Counted from the first letter of the stretch, positions 43,393-54,063 are shown. The stretch: 64,000 nt of DNA from Zygnema cylindricum (GCA_037447655.1 JBBHKE010000838.1:56001-120000); one strand, 5' to 3'. Numbers and translations are program-made. The notes: generated from the letters alone by a model not told the origin.

Positions 43393-44813
43393 GGGTAACC
43401 TTCCGTCAGGCGAAAAGTGGGGTTGTTTACTGGAGAAAGTACCCTTCCGTACTAGGCCGTACTGTTTTTTTTTTTTTTGTTACAAAAGATGTTTACTAAA
43501 TATTCGTTGAGATTCTCCAGACTTCTTGGAGAAAAACACCACCGTCCGATTTTCAATTTTCGACGCAAACGCTTCTTGTTTCCAGTACGTAGCTAGTCTC
43601 CTCCGACTGTCCTCGGGAGGAGAGTTTGTGATTACTGGACGCGTGTTTTGGTCCACTTATAAAGTCAGAGTCGATCCATGACAGATGTGAAGCAATAAAC
43701 TTACATGTGGCAAATGGAGTGTACCGTGTGACATCAAAGGCAGCCTGTTCGATGACAAAAAAATCTTGGTTGTATAGCCAGCCTGTTCGACGACAAAAAA
43801 AACTTGGTTGTAAGACACCTTGTGACGTCTCCTTCATAAATGTGCGATACATCGATTCACGTTCAAATGGTACATTCTTGGACATTTGTACAAACTTAAA
43901 TTTTGCAACGGTTTTCGTGGCCGTTGATACCACAACAACCCTAAGAAAGTTCAGATTGTACATTAGCGTGACGCTACACCGCGAATCGTAATTAGAGTAA
44001 ATTACTCTAATTCAGTCGCTCGAAATTTCGATTCTATTACATCAAATAGAGTAAATGATTCTAATTTTTTAATTATTCTAATTAAGGTAAGTTTAATTAG
44101 CGTAACAAAATTGTAATATAGGTTCGTATTAAATAGTGTGGAGAATGGACGACGTTCGACCGTGTAAAATTGTACTTTTTTAAGTAAAAAAGTACAAATA
44201 ATGATTTTATACGATCGCGCTCGCACGTGAAATCGCACTAAACGAAAAATTAATCACATCGAAAAAAAGCCGTACGCATAACTCTCGTCCGTCGACAACA
44301 TCGTCGTCAGTGTGAACATCAGCTGACATTCACCGCGACAAATAATACTAACGTCATAATGACGTCAAAACTATACGGACTGACAGATTCTGTACATCTA
44401 CGTAATTTAGTGTTCATAATTTCAGCGCGGATATTTATTGCCGACATAACCCAATATAGAGTACTTAAATAAATTAGAGTAAACTTCCTGTGTGAAAAAG
44501 TTCTATCACATAAATTAGAGTTCATTACTCTAATTGTTTTTTTGGTTTTTTTACTCTAATTTTTTCATTACTCTAATTACGATTCGCGGTGTACTAGATA
44601 TTTTAATCGGCATCTGCCCGTACACATACGCAGCTGCGATTTTGTCCTTTTGGAAATGATGATTATTCCCGGGCGGCTCAACAGGTCCTCCGTGGTACCA
44701 ATCGCAATCTAACACCTCATTCACTGGCACGACCTGATCCAAGTGTGTTACAAATATTACTACCAGTAAACGTGTTCGTACGATTACTGGGAACGCCTGA
44801 TGGAAGGTTACCC
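43393..44813. mobile_element. PIF/Harbinger-like element, TSD TTA, with nested MITE
   Basis: Termini GGGTAACCTTCCGTCAGGCG and CGCCTGATGGAAGGTTACCC are flanked by TTA (43390-43392 and 44814-44816). Without the nested MITE it is about 800 bp. A 37-40 bp motif, AGCCTGTTCGACGACAAAAA, is repeated in tandem near 43742-43808. No transposase is readable. Confidence 0.88.
43977..44591. mobile_element. TA-type MITE, 615 bp, nested in the Harbinger element
   Basis: It starts CACCGCGAATCGTAATTAGAG and ends CTAATTACGATTCGCGGTG, with TA on both sides. It is collinear with 12185-12800 in the opposite orientation, almost equal in length and clearly similar throughout. Confidence 0.88.
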
Positions 44814-44829
44814 TTAGTGTTTTTATGTA

Positions 44830-45400
44830 TTCTTTTCATGAGGTTTGAACGAGCACATATGTGCATTTTAATGGATATTTTTTGGGTTATATCTCTAAGT
44901 TTGTTTGAGCGTCTTGCTTGAAACTTTGTGAGTTGTCAGCACACGCGGTAAACTGTACTCTCATACAGTTTGGGGCATTTAGTATTTGGCCATATTGACT
45001 GCTTTGTGCAGTGGGTCAAAGTTAGTATCTTGAGTGCTTATTATCTGTGGTTCTGTGATGGCTACTACTTCAGCAATAGTTGGTGCAACATCGGCTATTA
45101 TAGAACAACTCGTTATGGGCCCTCCCTCAAGAATCCCTATCTTTGACGGCAAGGATTATATCTATTGGGTGGATATGGTTCAACTTTATTTTCTCAATTT
45201 GAATCTCATGGTTGTGGTGGACGGATCTTTGGACAAATCAGATGCCAACTCGAAGAAGAAGAATCTATGATGTCTTCACACTATCAAAATTATTATTTCG
45301 AAGGAGCTTGCTATGGCACATATTCATATGAAAAAGGCGTCGGAAATATGGAATTTTTTGAAAAAGATGCACACCAAAATTAATGTTGTCGAGCGTGCCC
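44830..45400 (+). pseudogene. Copia D fragment: leader and start of Gag
   Basis: The plus-strand ATG at 45058 opens MATTSAIVGATSAIIEQL, then VMGPPSRIPIFDGKDYIYW, the same Gag opening as copia A. After frameshifts it continues as KKASEIWNFLKKMH (about 45330). It stops at about 45400, where GC-rich sequence takes over. The ~230 bp before the ATG may be LTR or leader. It is a truncated relative of copia A in direct orientation. Confidence 0.6.
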
Positions 45401-45700
45401 GAGAATCCCCAAGGAAGGGCCTACAACCCGGGGTAGTTGGCCTCGGATTCCTGCAAAGAACCTCCCCCCCCCCCCCCCCAAATGCGAAAGGCTTCCCAGA
45501 ATAATAATCATGCCCACTGCTGACCCCCCCCCCCCCCATCCTTCCCATAGATATGCATGCAAAGATAGGAGAGACACCGGAACCGGGAGTAAGAGAAAAT
45601 GCATGGGGGGGGGGGGGGGCAAAAAGATCTCATTCCCCTTTCCTTTCCCATTAGGCCAGGGAAAGGGATTTGGGTACTCGGTAATCAGGTCGGTCCTCCA
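45400..45700. repeat. GC-rich patch with three C/G homopolymers
   Basis: Homopolymer runs of C at about 45463-45478 and 45524-45537, and of G at about 45606-45619, lie within 160 bp. They separate the copia D fragment from the end of the gypsy element. Such runs are hard to sequence, so their lengths are uncertain. Confidence 0.6.
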
Positions 45701-45713
45701 ATTTCCCCCCCTC
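45700..45713 (-). other. Possible polypurine tract of the gypsy element
   Basis: The minus strand reads AAGAGGGGGGGAAAT, then TGGAGGACCGACC, about 30 bp after the end of the integrase frame, where a purine tract and LTR start are expected. No matching second LTR was found beyond the 5' end, so this remains tentative. Confidence 0.4.
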
Positions 45714-45743
45714 TTAGTCAGCCTTGACTAAGAAAAGAAATAG

Positions 45744-46133
45744 TTACCCGCCTAATTCACAGTTCCCGCAGCACCATGGACTAGGAGATGGAGAGCGTGA
45801 TTCCCACGAGGAGGGGAGACAAGCTGGATGCCAACACTGACCGCACTGATTGTAGACCAAAATGTCGTGCTGCGTGTAGGACAGGTTGCATGATGAAGAA
45901 CAGGAAAGAGGGTCGGCAAAGTAAGTCAAGTGGAAAGTGGGTTCGTCTTCCAATCCTCGGAGATGGCAAGGGGCCACATTGATCTGATTCTGTTTAATTC
46001 TTCGACCATCTTTCCCCTCCAAAGTCAAAAATCCCTTGTTTGAGACTTCCACCACTTTCAAGATCACCTGCCCGGTAGAAATATCAAGCGTGTCTTTTTT
46101 CTGTTGCATTCGATATACAAAGTCTCCTGGCAT
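45744..46133 (-). pseudogene. Gypsy integrase C-terminus with PHD-finger-like tail
   Basis: The first part reads PGDFVYRMQQKKD, then GQVILKVVEVSNKGFLTLEG, a typical small beta-rich gypsy integrase end. Instead of a recognisable chromodomain, the last 55 residues contain CSSSC, then ILVYNQCGQCWHPACL and PWCCGNCE before the TAA. This fits the C4HC3 layout of a PHD finger (Cys pair, Cys pair, His-x2-Cys, Cys pair), except that one Cys is Tyr (TAC, one G-to-A change from TGC). PHD fingers usually read histone H3 tails. In an integrase it could steer insertion to particular chromatin. The domain call rests on Cys/His spacing alone. Confidence 0.65.
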
Positions 46134-46933
46134 AAATCATCGCTGTCTGGGCACATAATCCCCGTTCCGGCGCTGGGAATACCACAATTGATCCCGGTGT
46201 TGTGCCGCATGTAAATTCCCCATGGCGAGAGGCATCTCTCGGTGGAAGATTTTGGCAAGATCAGCGATCAGTTTTTCGACAGTCCCCTTGTTATCCATTT
46301 TCGAAGAACCACCGCTTGGGCCGAGGCAGCCCCGGGCAAAATGGGATGCCGTCCGAATAAAATGATGTAAGGGCTATAGGAGTGGAGGGAAGCCTGTCTG
46401 TTGAATCTGTATCCCATGGCAATCCAAGGCACCCTTTTGTCCCATTCTCCCAAGTCCTCTTCAACGACATATTTTCGTAGTGACCGCTTAACTGTTTGTA
46501 CGCACCTTTCGGCAAAACCGTCGGCTTGAGGGTGGTCGCAATTGGTAAGTGGATGGTCGATGAGGCATTTCTCCAAAAGATTTGAAATTTTTCCGCCGAA
46601 TTCCGATCCTTGGTTTGTCAGAACCTCTGCTGCTGCTCCAAATTGAGATAGGTACCTCTACAAGAAAGCGTCGGCGATGGACTTGGACTCCTTTCGGGGC
46701 AGAACCACAAGCTCTATCCATTTTGAGAAATGTTCAATCATGACCAGGACGAAACGATTCCCACGTCTGCTGGTCGGAAGAGGTCCCAAAAGATCTAAAG
46801 ACCACCGATAAAACATCCCCCGGATAGGGAGAGAATGCAGCTTAGTCTCGCCTTTTTTTGTCAAAGGAGGCCTTAACTTGATCACAGGAAGAGCAAGTCT
46901 GTACGATTCGGTTGACTTGGGCCCGCAACCCAT
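46134..46933 (-). pseudogene. Gypsy integrase catalytic core (broken)
   Basis: The sequence is readable in pieces: YRWSLDLLGPLPTSRRGNRF with the first catalytic Asp, then LTNQGSEFGGKI where the second catalytic Asp is replaced by Asn (AAC for GAC), then DHPQADGFAERCVQTVKRSL with the Glu. LHSYSPYIILFGRHPILPG follows. A TAG near 46660 and at least two frame changes separate the pieces. With the Asp lost, this integrase could not work even if the frames were intact. Confidence 0.8.
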
Positions 46934-49574
46934 GCCACCAATACGAGCCTGTAACTAGGGAAGTGGTCCGCTTTTGCCCCAAGTGTCCACATTGCTTGTG
47001 GAGATTAGTAATCAGAGTTTCTCGATCTGATGGGGGAGGAACCACTTTCCTCATACCGTCTGACCATTTTCGGAGGAGAACACCTCGGTCCCATTCATAT
47101 GTCGCCATCCGGGTCTGCACTCGGGACAATTGACCTCCAGCCAAATGGGGAAGAGGCGACCCTTGCTGGATGGATTGGAGAGCCTCAGAGTCGTTCCAGA
47201 TGTCTTTCCGTCCGACTCTAATGGATGCCTGCCCCTCAACATCTGCTGCAAAGGTGGTCAGTCCCCCCCCGGATGGAGGAAGCCAAATTAAAGCGGAGGA
47301 TGCTCGAATGAGTCCCAAACTGATTTCAGGGTCTTCGTCATGCCGAGCGCCGGTGGAATCCAGCGTAGAAGGATCAGGGTTTCGGCTAAGTCCGTCGGCA
47401 TTCCCATGGATTTCCCGTGCCCGGTGAACGATGCTGAAATCATATTCCTGCAGGATAACCACCCATCTGGCGAGTTTGCCGGTCAACTTACTATTTTCTA
47501 TGATCCATTTCACGGGTTGGTGGTCGGTTATCAGTGTGAAAGGGACCGCGTACAAATAAGGCCTGAAATACTGGATGGCCCACACAGCTGCCAAAAGCTC
47601 CCCATGGTAATTGCTATAATTCCCCTCAGCTCGGTTGTTGCTCCAGCTGGCATAAGCCACCACATACTCGGCTCCGGCGTCGTCAACTTGGGCCAAAACC
47701 GCTCCCAATCCAAACCTGCTCCAATCAGTGTAAAGAACGAAAGGTCGCAGGTGATCAGGCATCCGGAGCACTAGGTGTTGCTTCAAGGCATCTTTCAAGA
47801 ACTGGAAAGCGATTTGCTGTTCCTCGGCCCACAACCATTCTTGATCTTTCCGCAATAGCTTATTTAGGGGCTGGGCGTGACTACTGAACTCACGAATAAA
47901 CCAACGATAGTAGTTGGCTAGGCCGAGAAAGGTGCGCAAGGCAAAAATTTCCTGCGGGGGAGGAAGAGCGTCAAGGGTTGCAACCTTAACCATATGGGGA
48001 CCCACGGTCCCTAGAGTCACCTCATGTCCGAGGTAAATAATTTTCTGCACCCCAAAAATACCCTTGCCCGGATGACATTTCAAGCCCGCTGCTTGAAGGG
48101 CCCGGAGAACGATATGGATATGCTCTAGGTGTTCCTCAAAGGTCTTTGAGAATATTATCACATCGTCGATGTAGCACCGGGCACAATCGATTCCTCGGAG
48201 CGCTTTGTCCAAGGCCCGTTGGAACTTGGCTGGTGCATTCTTCAGTTCGAAGGGCATATAAAGCCACTTATAAAGTCTGGATCCGGCCCAGAATGCCGTT
48301 CTCTCCCGGTGTTTTGGTTCCATGGCAATCTGGTGAAATCCATTCTTCATATCCAGTGTGGAGAAGATGGTGGCCCCGGCGAGAGAGTCGAAAATCTCTT
48401 CCGCGGTTGGCATTGGATAATGGTCAGGAATGGTGGCCGTGTTCAGCATGCGGTAATCCCCACACATCCGGAAATCTACGGTTTTCCCAGATGAATCCTT
48501 CTTAGGAGGGAGAACTGTGGGGGAGGCAAACCCATGGAGTCCTGTGCTTTCCTGAACCAACCCGGCGTCTACCAAAGTTTGGACCTTTGCGGTGATAAAC
48601 TCCTTCTCCTTGAAGCTGAGAGGGTACTTTTTTTGCCAAACAGTTGCGGTTTCGTCGATCAGGTTAATACGAAAGGGGGTTCCTTTGTATATTCCGACAT
48701 CTGTTTCCGACCTGGAGAAAACTTGATTGTTTTTCGCCAAGAGTTCCGTTAGCTGTTCTTTCTGCTGAGGGTCCAGCTGCTCCCCTAGAGTCCAGTCCAT
48801 CTTTCCCGACTCAACTGCGGCCCATGCTTTCGGTGGTCCCTCCCAGAGATTGATGTCGAAATCTAGCCCAACCGGGGGATCCGCCTCTACTCCTTCGGAT
48901 AATACTTTACTGCCGACAACTTCCGCTAAGCCGTCCCTTTCTGAACTACCGTTCCCCCCCACTGAAGGAACTCTGGGGTGTAGAATTTTTCTCTTGTGTC
49001 TCCTCCCCTCAAGCTGCAAAGTGGCTTGCATTGACAACAATTTTGGAGCTTGAAGGTATCTTCTGCGGGAATCTGGAGAAAGGAGACTGGAATATGCTAG
49101 AGCGTGTTGTGTAACCCATGTAATGGCATTCAACTCCATGCTCTGCCTGATTAAGTTGCATCTTTGCACTTCTGAAATACCTGGTGCGGCCGTGGATCCC
49201 GGATTGAATCCCATGGCTTGTTCTCGTTCCGAAATTGTTGGTGTTGTCCATATTCCGGCCTTGGTGTCAAAAATCATCCCAGTTGCTCCTTTTCTGTAGG
49301 CATGACTGTGAGGAAAAGAGACTAACGTGGGGAGGGCTTGGCGAGGAGTTCCGGGTGTGTTGCATTGGAAGAAAGGAGGATTATCCGGTTTGATTACAGG
49401 GGTGGGGAGTCTCCCTTTTCCAAGTATTTGATGTACTGAAGTTTGAGGTTTGGGGGTCTGTTTCTCCAACAGTTGCCGGAGGACCGGAAGCGGGATCATA
49501 TTGGTCCAATATGCCCGAAGTGTGTGCGCTCGAGATCCCATCTGAGTAGCATCAAAAACGAAAGGAGCTCCCAA
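46842..49574 (-). pseudogene. Gypsy pol: end of methyltransferase, RT, RNase H, IN finger
   Basis: This is the longest surviving frame, 910 codons. Residues 1-165 finish the second methyltransferase copy: QMGSRAHTLRAYWTN (motif VIII), GIWTTPTISEREQAMGF (IX) and CNLIRQSMELNAITWV (X-like). After a linker, reverse transcriptase runs from about 265 to 520, with DFRMCGDYRMLN, FSTLDMKNGFHQI and CYIDDVIIFS. RNase H follows (VLYTDWSRFGLGAVLAQ; YHGELLAAVWAI; LITDHQPVKWI; HGNADGLSR). The integrase HHCC finger begins at about 858 (HKQCGHLG ... CSSCDQVKA). The domain order is Ty3/gypsy. All RT and RNase H catalytic acids are present. The unusual point is that methyltransferase sequence is continuous with RT in one frame. 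Confidence 0.9.
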
Positions 49575-49969
49575 AGTCCGGGTTACTTGTTTTCGCTGTC
49601 TACAACCTGTTTTGGTTTATCATCCCCCGGGTGGACGTTCTCCAGGATGTACCCCACTGGTGTGTTCTGGAGCTGCTGAATCCACGATATTAATGTAATC
49701 ATTTGGTAGAAGGTGCCACTCCTGCGGTCTTGATGCCCTTTTCCTTGTCCTGCGAGGGAGTATCCCTGACAAGGCCATCCCGCCACAACCAGATCTATTC
49801 TTCCCAGAATTGCTAAATGGGGTGCCATAATGTTATCCACGTTCTGGGGAAGACTCCGGTGAGCTTTGGAAATAGAAGACACTGGAAGCTGCTGAGGATA
49901 TAGGCGGTGCATTTGATGACGGCGATGTTCGCTGACAGCTCGTGCTTCCAGTGAAATCTCCACTTTCAA
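49575..49969 (-). pseudogene. Cytosine methyltransferase copy B, central part
   Basis: The frame begins at motif II (VEISLEARAVSEH), then LYPQQLPVSS, NVDNI, LGRIDLVVAGWPCQGYSLAG (motif IV; catalytic Cys codon 49769-49771), DRRSGTFYQM (V), and TPVGYILENVHP (VI, ENV). It ends at a TAA at 49583. A one-base loss there separates it from motif VIII in the frame starting at 49574. Motif I is absent: the copy is joined at its start to the motif VIII end of copy A. The family transfers a methyl group from S-adenosylmethionine to cytosine C5. Confidence 0.85.
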
Positions 49970-50219
49970 GAGGAACCAAGTTGGTCCAATATGCCCGAAC
50001 TCTGTGGGCTCTCGATCCGATCTGAGCTACATCAAAAACTATGGGAGTCCCTAGAACCTTGGTCACTTGGTTCCAACTGCTGACCACATGTTTTCTCTTA
50101 TCATTTGTGGGGTGAACGTTTTCCAAGACGTACCCCACTGGTGTGTCCTGGCGTTCCTGTAACCCTGTTATTAGTCTGGTCATTTGAATGAAAGTTCTGC
50201 TACGGATGTCCTGGTGTCC
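49833..50219 (-). pseudogene. Cytosine methyltransferase copy A, C-terminal half
   Basis: In the same frame as the N-terminal half, after one stop: ITGLQERQDTPVGYVLENVHP (motif VI) and IVFDVAQIGSRAHRVRAYW (motif VIII, with the conserved Arg pair). At about 49965 copy A passes into copy B out of phase, and the residues after WTNLVPLESG are a meaningless reading of copy B. Motifs IX and X are therefore supplied only by copy B downstream. Confidence 0.85.
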
Positions 50220-50690
50220 TCAGCCCTGTCCTGCTAACGAATACCCTTGGCATGGCCATCCAGCGACCAGAAGGTCTACCCTTCCGAGCTTTTCCAGATG
50301 GGACTCCGTGATATTATCCACATTATGGGGAAGCGTGCGATGAGAGTTAGACATGGCGGACACCGGAAGTTGCTGTGGGTAAAGTTGGTGCAGCTGTTGC
50401 AAGCGGTACTCACTGACTACACGGGCGTCCGGGTCTATCTCCACTGCCGAGTAAGTTTCTTTTTTGTATCTAGCTTTTAGGACGGCTTCCAGATCGGAAC
50501 TAATGCCAGAAAATAGGGATAGAATCCTAAGTCCTGAAAGCGGGATTTGTAGTGACACCAATTGTCGATTAAAGTCTTTCCCTTTGTTAGGAACCGTGGG
50601 AAGTTCCGATCGAGGGACTTTTGCTGCTCCGGGTGATATTGCAGCCAAGCTCCTGTCCACTTCCCGCCGAAGTGTGGCCATCTGTACCAA
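50220..50690 (-). pseudogene. Cytosine methyltransferase copy A, N-terminal half
   Basis: In the same frame as the protease: a linker, then LSGLRILSLFSGISSDLEAV (motif I, the SAM-binding loop), YSAVEIDPDARVVSEY (II), VDLLVAGWPCQGYSLAG (IV; catalytic Cys codon TGC at 50250-50252). It is broken by TGA at 50220-50222, which looks like CGA with C changed to T (copy B has Lys at this position). The LSLFSGI form of motif I recalls DRM/DNMT3, whereas PCQG recalls DNMT1 and bacterial enzymes. A tree is needed to place it. No target-recognition or chromatin domain is visible next to it. Confidence 0.88.
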
Positions 50691-51389
50691 TCGGTTCTGA
50701 TACTCCTTTTCCCACCGCTTGGAAATAGGGAATTGCTAGATGTCTCCTGCGATATCTATTGAACTAGCGAACAACTCCGCCGGAGAGGAAGTGGAATACA
50801 CTGGGTAACAACCAGACACCGGAACATTGGTCTTCCCCCAGTTCCATAAATTTAAAGGAATCACAACTTTGGTGCCTTCGGGATTTCCTGGGTCCCGAAT
50901 TGTACATTGCTCTTTCTAAACACTTAAACTCATATTCATCCGGGTCGAAGTAGCCATTCCCAACAGGATTTCAAACTGATTCCCCTCTACCACTAAGAAA
51001 GGAAGTTCAATTTTCACCTTCTGTCAAGCATCATCGAAGAATTCAATGTTCATGGCTTTGATGATTCCATGGACGGGTTGACTGCCGCTGCTGACCGTGG
51101 TTAAGCAGATGTTACTTGGGCAGATTTGGGGTCTGAGTTCACCCGACATTTTCTGCAGTGCCGAAGTGGTGATAATGTTTGGAAGTGCTCCGGTGTCGAC
51201 CACAGCATCTTGGTACCCGTCGTACCCATTAAGCTTGAAGTTGCCCGTCAGGTTTAGAATGAGCGCTACATACAAGGTTTTATAGTCCCTATCCACCATA
51301 GGGGTTTTAGGCTCTCGTGACAAATATACCGTCTTGGTTGGTGTTGCCCGGTTGACTTTGTTCTTGCCAGAATGAATTTCTTCTCCCAA
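50691..51389 (-). pseudogene. Gypsy aspartic protease
   Basis: In the frame shared with the gag C-terminus and methyltransferase: YQDAVVDTGALPNIITTSAL with the catalytic DTGA, then VHGIIKAMNIEFFDD, a TGA at 51024-51026, then IELPFLVVEGNQFEILLGMA, the usual end of a retropepsin. Further TAG codons lie near 50917 and 50738. The protease would cut the polyprotein. Its frame continuity with the methyltransferase shows that the latter was part of Pol, not a separate insertion. Confidence 0.8.
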
Positions 51390-52610
51390 GGCCTAAATGA
51401 GGATATCTTCGGGCAGATTATGGGAGGAAGCGAGGGTCTTAACATGCGTCAAGGCATATGGCATAAGGTGCCGTACTAGCATGACAGCAGGCTTTGAAGA
51501 AGGGAGTGGGGCTCTCGGAGAGGAAGCCACCGAATCTGGCTCCAGTTCCTTTTCGTTCCCCTCCTTGTAATCACTTTCCGAACCGGAATCGAGCATTGGT
51601 GGGGTTTTGGGTGCCTCCTCGTCAGGACGTTCGGCCAGGAACCGCTCAAACCAATCCTGAGTGCTCTGTTTGTCCTCTTCCAGTGATTTCTTCTCCTGCT
51701 GTAGTTTCTCGCTCTTGTAATTCTCGAAACCGGGAGGCATTTTAGGCTTAAGAGGAGGAGGAGGAGGTTGGGTGGGCTTCATTCCAAGACTTGTGTCACT
51801 GTTCAGCACTACTGCCCGGGGCGTGAAAGATAAAGGCCCGGTGGCCTTCCGGTTGTGGTCTTTCTTGCTCATTTTCTGCCCGTCTCTCCTCTGATCACAG
51901 GTTGAAGAGCAGAGTTGTCTACGACCATCTCCCACTCCCACATTCCACGCTCCGTGAAGTAAACTGCTTGCATGGTTGGCATTTGGGGGTTCCACATCCC
52001 AGCCCATCATATCATCTTCGTTAGCACCCGATGTGCTTTGAAGCTCAAGCTCCGCTAGCTTTTTTAGTAACTCTTGCTTCTGTCTTTGGAGTCGTTGCGC
52101 TGGCGTAAGAGGAGCAGGCCGGTAAGTCGATCCCAAACGAAGAGCAGCCAATTCTGCAGCCATGGCAGCCATCTGCTGACTCTGCTGTTGGATTATTATC
52201 TCCGGTGTAAGTCTTGCTGGAGCAGTCGTTAATTGTTCTGGTGTCACTGGTGTAGGCAGCACTGGGCGCTCCCAAGGGTAAAGGAGTTGTAGGGGAAGAG
52301 GGTTAACGGAAGTCTCTCCTCTTCCCGTGAACAGAGCAAATTGCATCATTTCCTTCGGGATCCCGTTCTTACGGAAACATTGCCCCTCATTGTGCCCCAT
52401 AAAACCACAGGCCTCGCATTTGTGGCCCTCGGTGGTATACTTGCTCCGAATCTCGTTGTGGATCTGAGCATCGTCAAACTTGGGCAGTTTGATTTGCCGC
52501 AGTTGGGACTCGGACATTTTCGAAGTTTCGCTCCATGGAGTGGGTCGGTAATTGTTCTTAGTGACCGGTGTTCTCTCCCCCCCCCCCAACTCCTTTGAGT
52601 CGTTCTTCAT
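51390..52610 (-). pseudogene. Gypsy Gag C-terminal region with CCHC knuckle
   Basis: It contains the intact zinc knuckle CEACGFMGHNEGQC near the start (about 52390-52430), a Gln/Ala coiled-coil-like stretch (IIQQQSQQMAAMAAELAALR; QRLQRQKQELLKKLAELELQ), then Pro-rich and charged spacer. It lies one frame away from the upstream Gag block and in the same frame as the protease. It has no known enzymatic domain. Length and disorder are unusual for a gypsy Gag. Confidence 0.7.
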
Positions 52611-52629
52611 GCTGCTTCTGGCTCCTTTC

Positions 52630-53307
52630 TCAACGCTCTACATCCCATTCTTTCAGCTTGAGGGCTAGCTCCGGTTTGAGTTTCCTGTTGCAGCGTTTCC
52701 ATCTATGTCCTGGTTGTTGGTAATTTAGGCAATTGTACAGAATTACCTGATTGTCTGCCCCCATTGCAGGTTCGAGCCCGCTGTCCACAGCTTGCTTCCC
52801 TTTAAGCTTCCACAAAGCTTGGAGTTCCGCTTGTTCTTCCCCACTTAAGGAAGTCTCCCCGGCGAATCCTGCAAAATTTGCTCTTGCCTTGTCGGTCACA
52901 GCTTTTTCCCTAGCCTCACTGTGAACGAAGTGGTCGTATAACTTCATGGCCACCAGGGATATGTCCTTGGCCGAGGGAATTATGTCCTGGATTGCCTGTC
53001 CTGCAATCCAATTATCCAAGGCAGTCTGCCCTGTCGGTCCGAAAAAATTACGGACAGCAATGAAATACTTCGTGGCCATTGCAGGAAGATCTATGGTCGA
53101 CAGCTTAGTTTTCTGGCACATGCTTGATAGACGGTTGAAAAGAGTTTGGGGTGTCTCGCTCTTCAGGCATCGGAATTCCGTGAATTCCTTGATGGCCGAT
53201 TCGTTCCTCTCGGTGTAGAGGAGTCGCTAGATATTCAGAAGAGTGGTATAAGGGGTGGGATTGGCAACCATGCGTGTTGCCGCCCGAGCTGCCTGAATAG
53301 CTTGCAG
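52630..53307 (-). pseudogene. Gypsy Gag middle with altered zinc knuckle
   Basis: It reads MATKYFIAVRNFFGPTGQTA, SLVAMKLYDHFVHSEAREK, and NCLNYQQPGHRWKRCN, a CCHC knuckle whose second Cys is now Tyr (TAC, a G-to-A change). Upstream, beyond 53121, the frame is interrupted by stops and recovered in the same phase in the next block. It probably forms the second half of capsid and a first nucleocapsid knuckle. Confidence 0.65.
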
Positions 53308-54063
53308 CTAGTTTACATAGGCCCTTCCTTGGGCCTGCATTTTCATATCATCGGTGAATGTGGCTGTCACAAGGGTGGCCGCCGCTGAAGCCAAGTCAGC
53401 CTCCGCTTGAAAAACGGCCGCATCAAGAGTGGGATCAGATATCTTGATGCTAGGAGCCATCAAAAGAGGTTGACGCTCCTTATAGTTTGCCAACGCCCCT
53501 CCAGAGAGGTAGTTGACCATCATGGGAAAAAGGGTCGTCTCGAAGTCATCCGGCACTGCTCCTCCCCTGTACTTATTGATTTCTGATTGGGTGAACGATT
53601 TCCAAAACAACTCGAAATCTGAGAAAGCGATCCCCGAGCTGTCCCCTGTAAATATTCGAATATCCCCCATTACTTTTTCTTCTTCCGCTGATTGGGTGAA
53701 CTGAAAAAAAGAAAGGCCGGTGGGAATGACGAACTGTGCCGGCAAAGTGACCCCTTTGTCCTCTTCTTCGGGATCGGGACCGCCTTCTCCTCCAGTAGGA
53801 GGTGCTGCTCTGCAAGGTGTGGATACTCCTCCCGCCGAGGAAGTACCAACCCCTGAGAGGCTGGCTAGAGGAAGGGTATTCCTCTCGGGAAGAACTCCTG
53901 GCCTCCTGGGTGCAGATGGTTGCTGCGTCGGAAGACTTGTTTGGCCTGGTGTGGCAGAAAGATGGGCCCACTCCCCTTCGTCCACTCCTCGATATCCACG
54001 GGAATACCTTTCGTCCTTAAGAACTTCCTCCTCTGAAAGGATGTGAATTCGAGGTTTGTTCAA
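53308..54063 (-). pseudogene. Gypsy Gag capsid-like region
   Basis: It reads EWAHLSATPGQTSLPTQ, then FQFTQSAEEEKVMGDIRIF, SGIAFSDFELFWKSFTQSEI and MVNYLSGGALANYKERQPLL, which resembles the retrotransposon Gag pattern in which a helical segment follows a F..F..F..WKS/F motif. It is in frame with the block at 52630-53121. The upstream block is in another frame. Confidence 0.6.

Noticed and set aside
49833-49965. Reading the C-terminus of the copy A frame (after WTNLVPLESG) as a distinct Ser-rich domain
   Set aside because: It is an out-of-phase reading of copy B of the methyltransferase.
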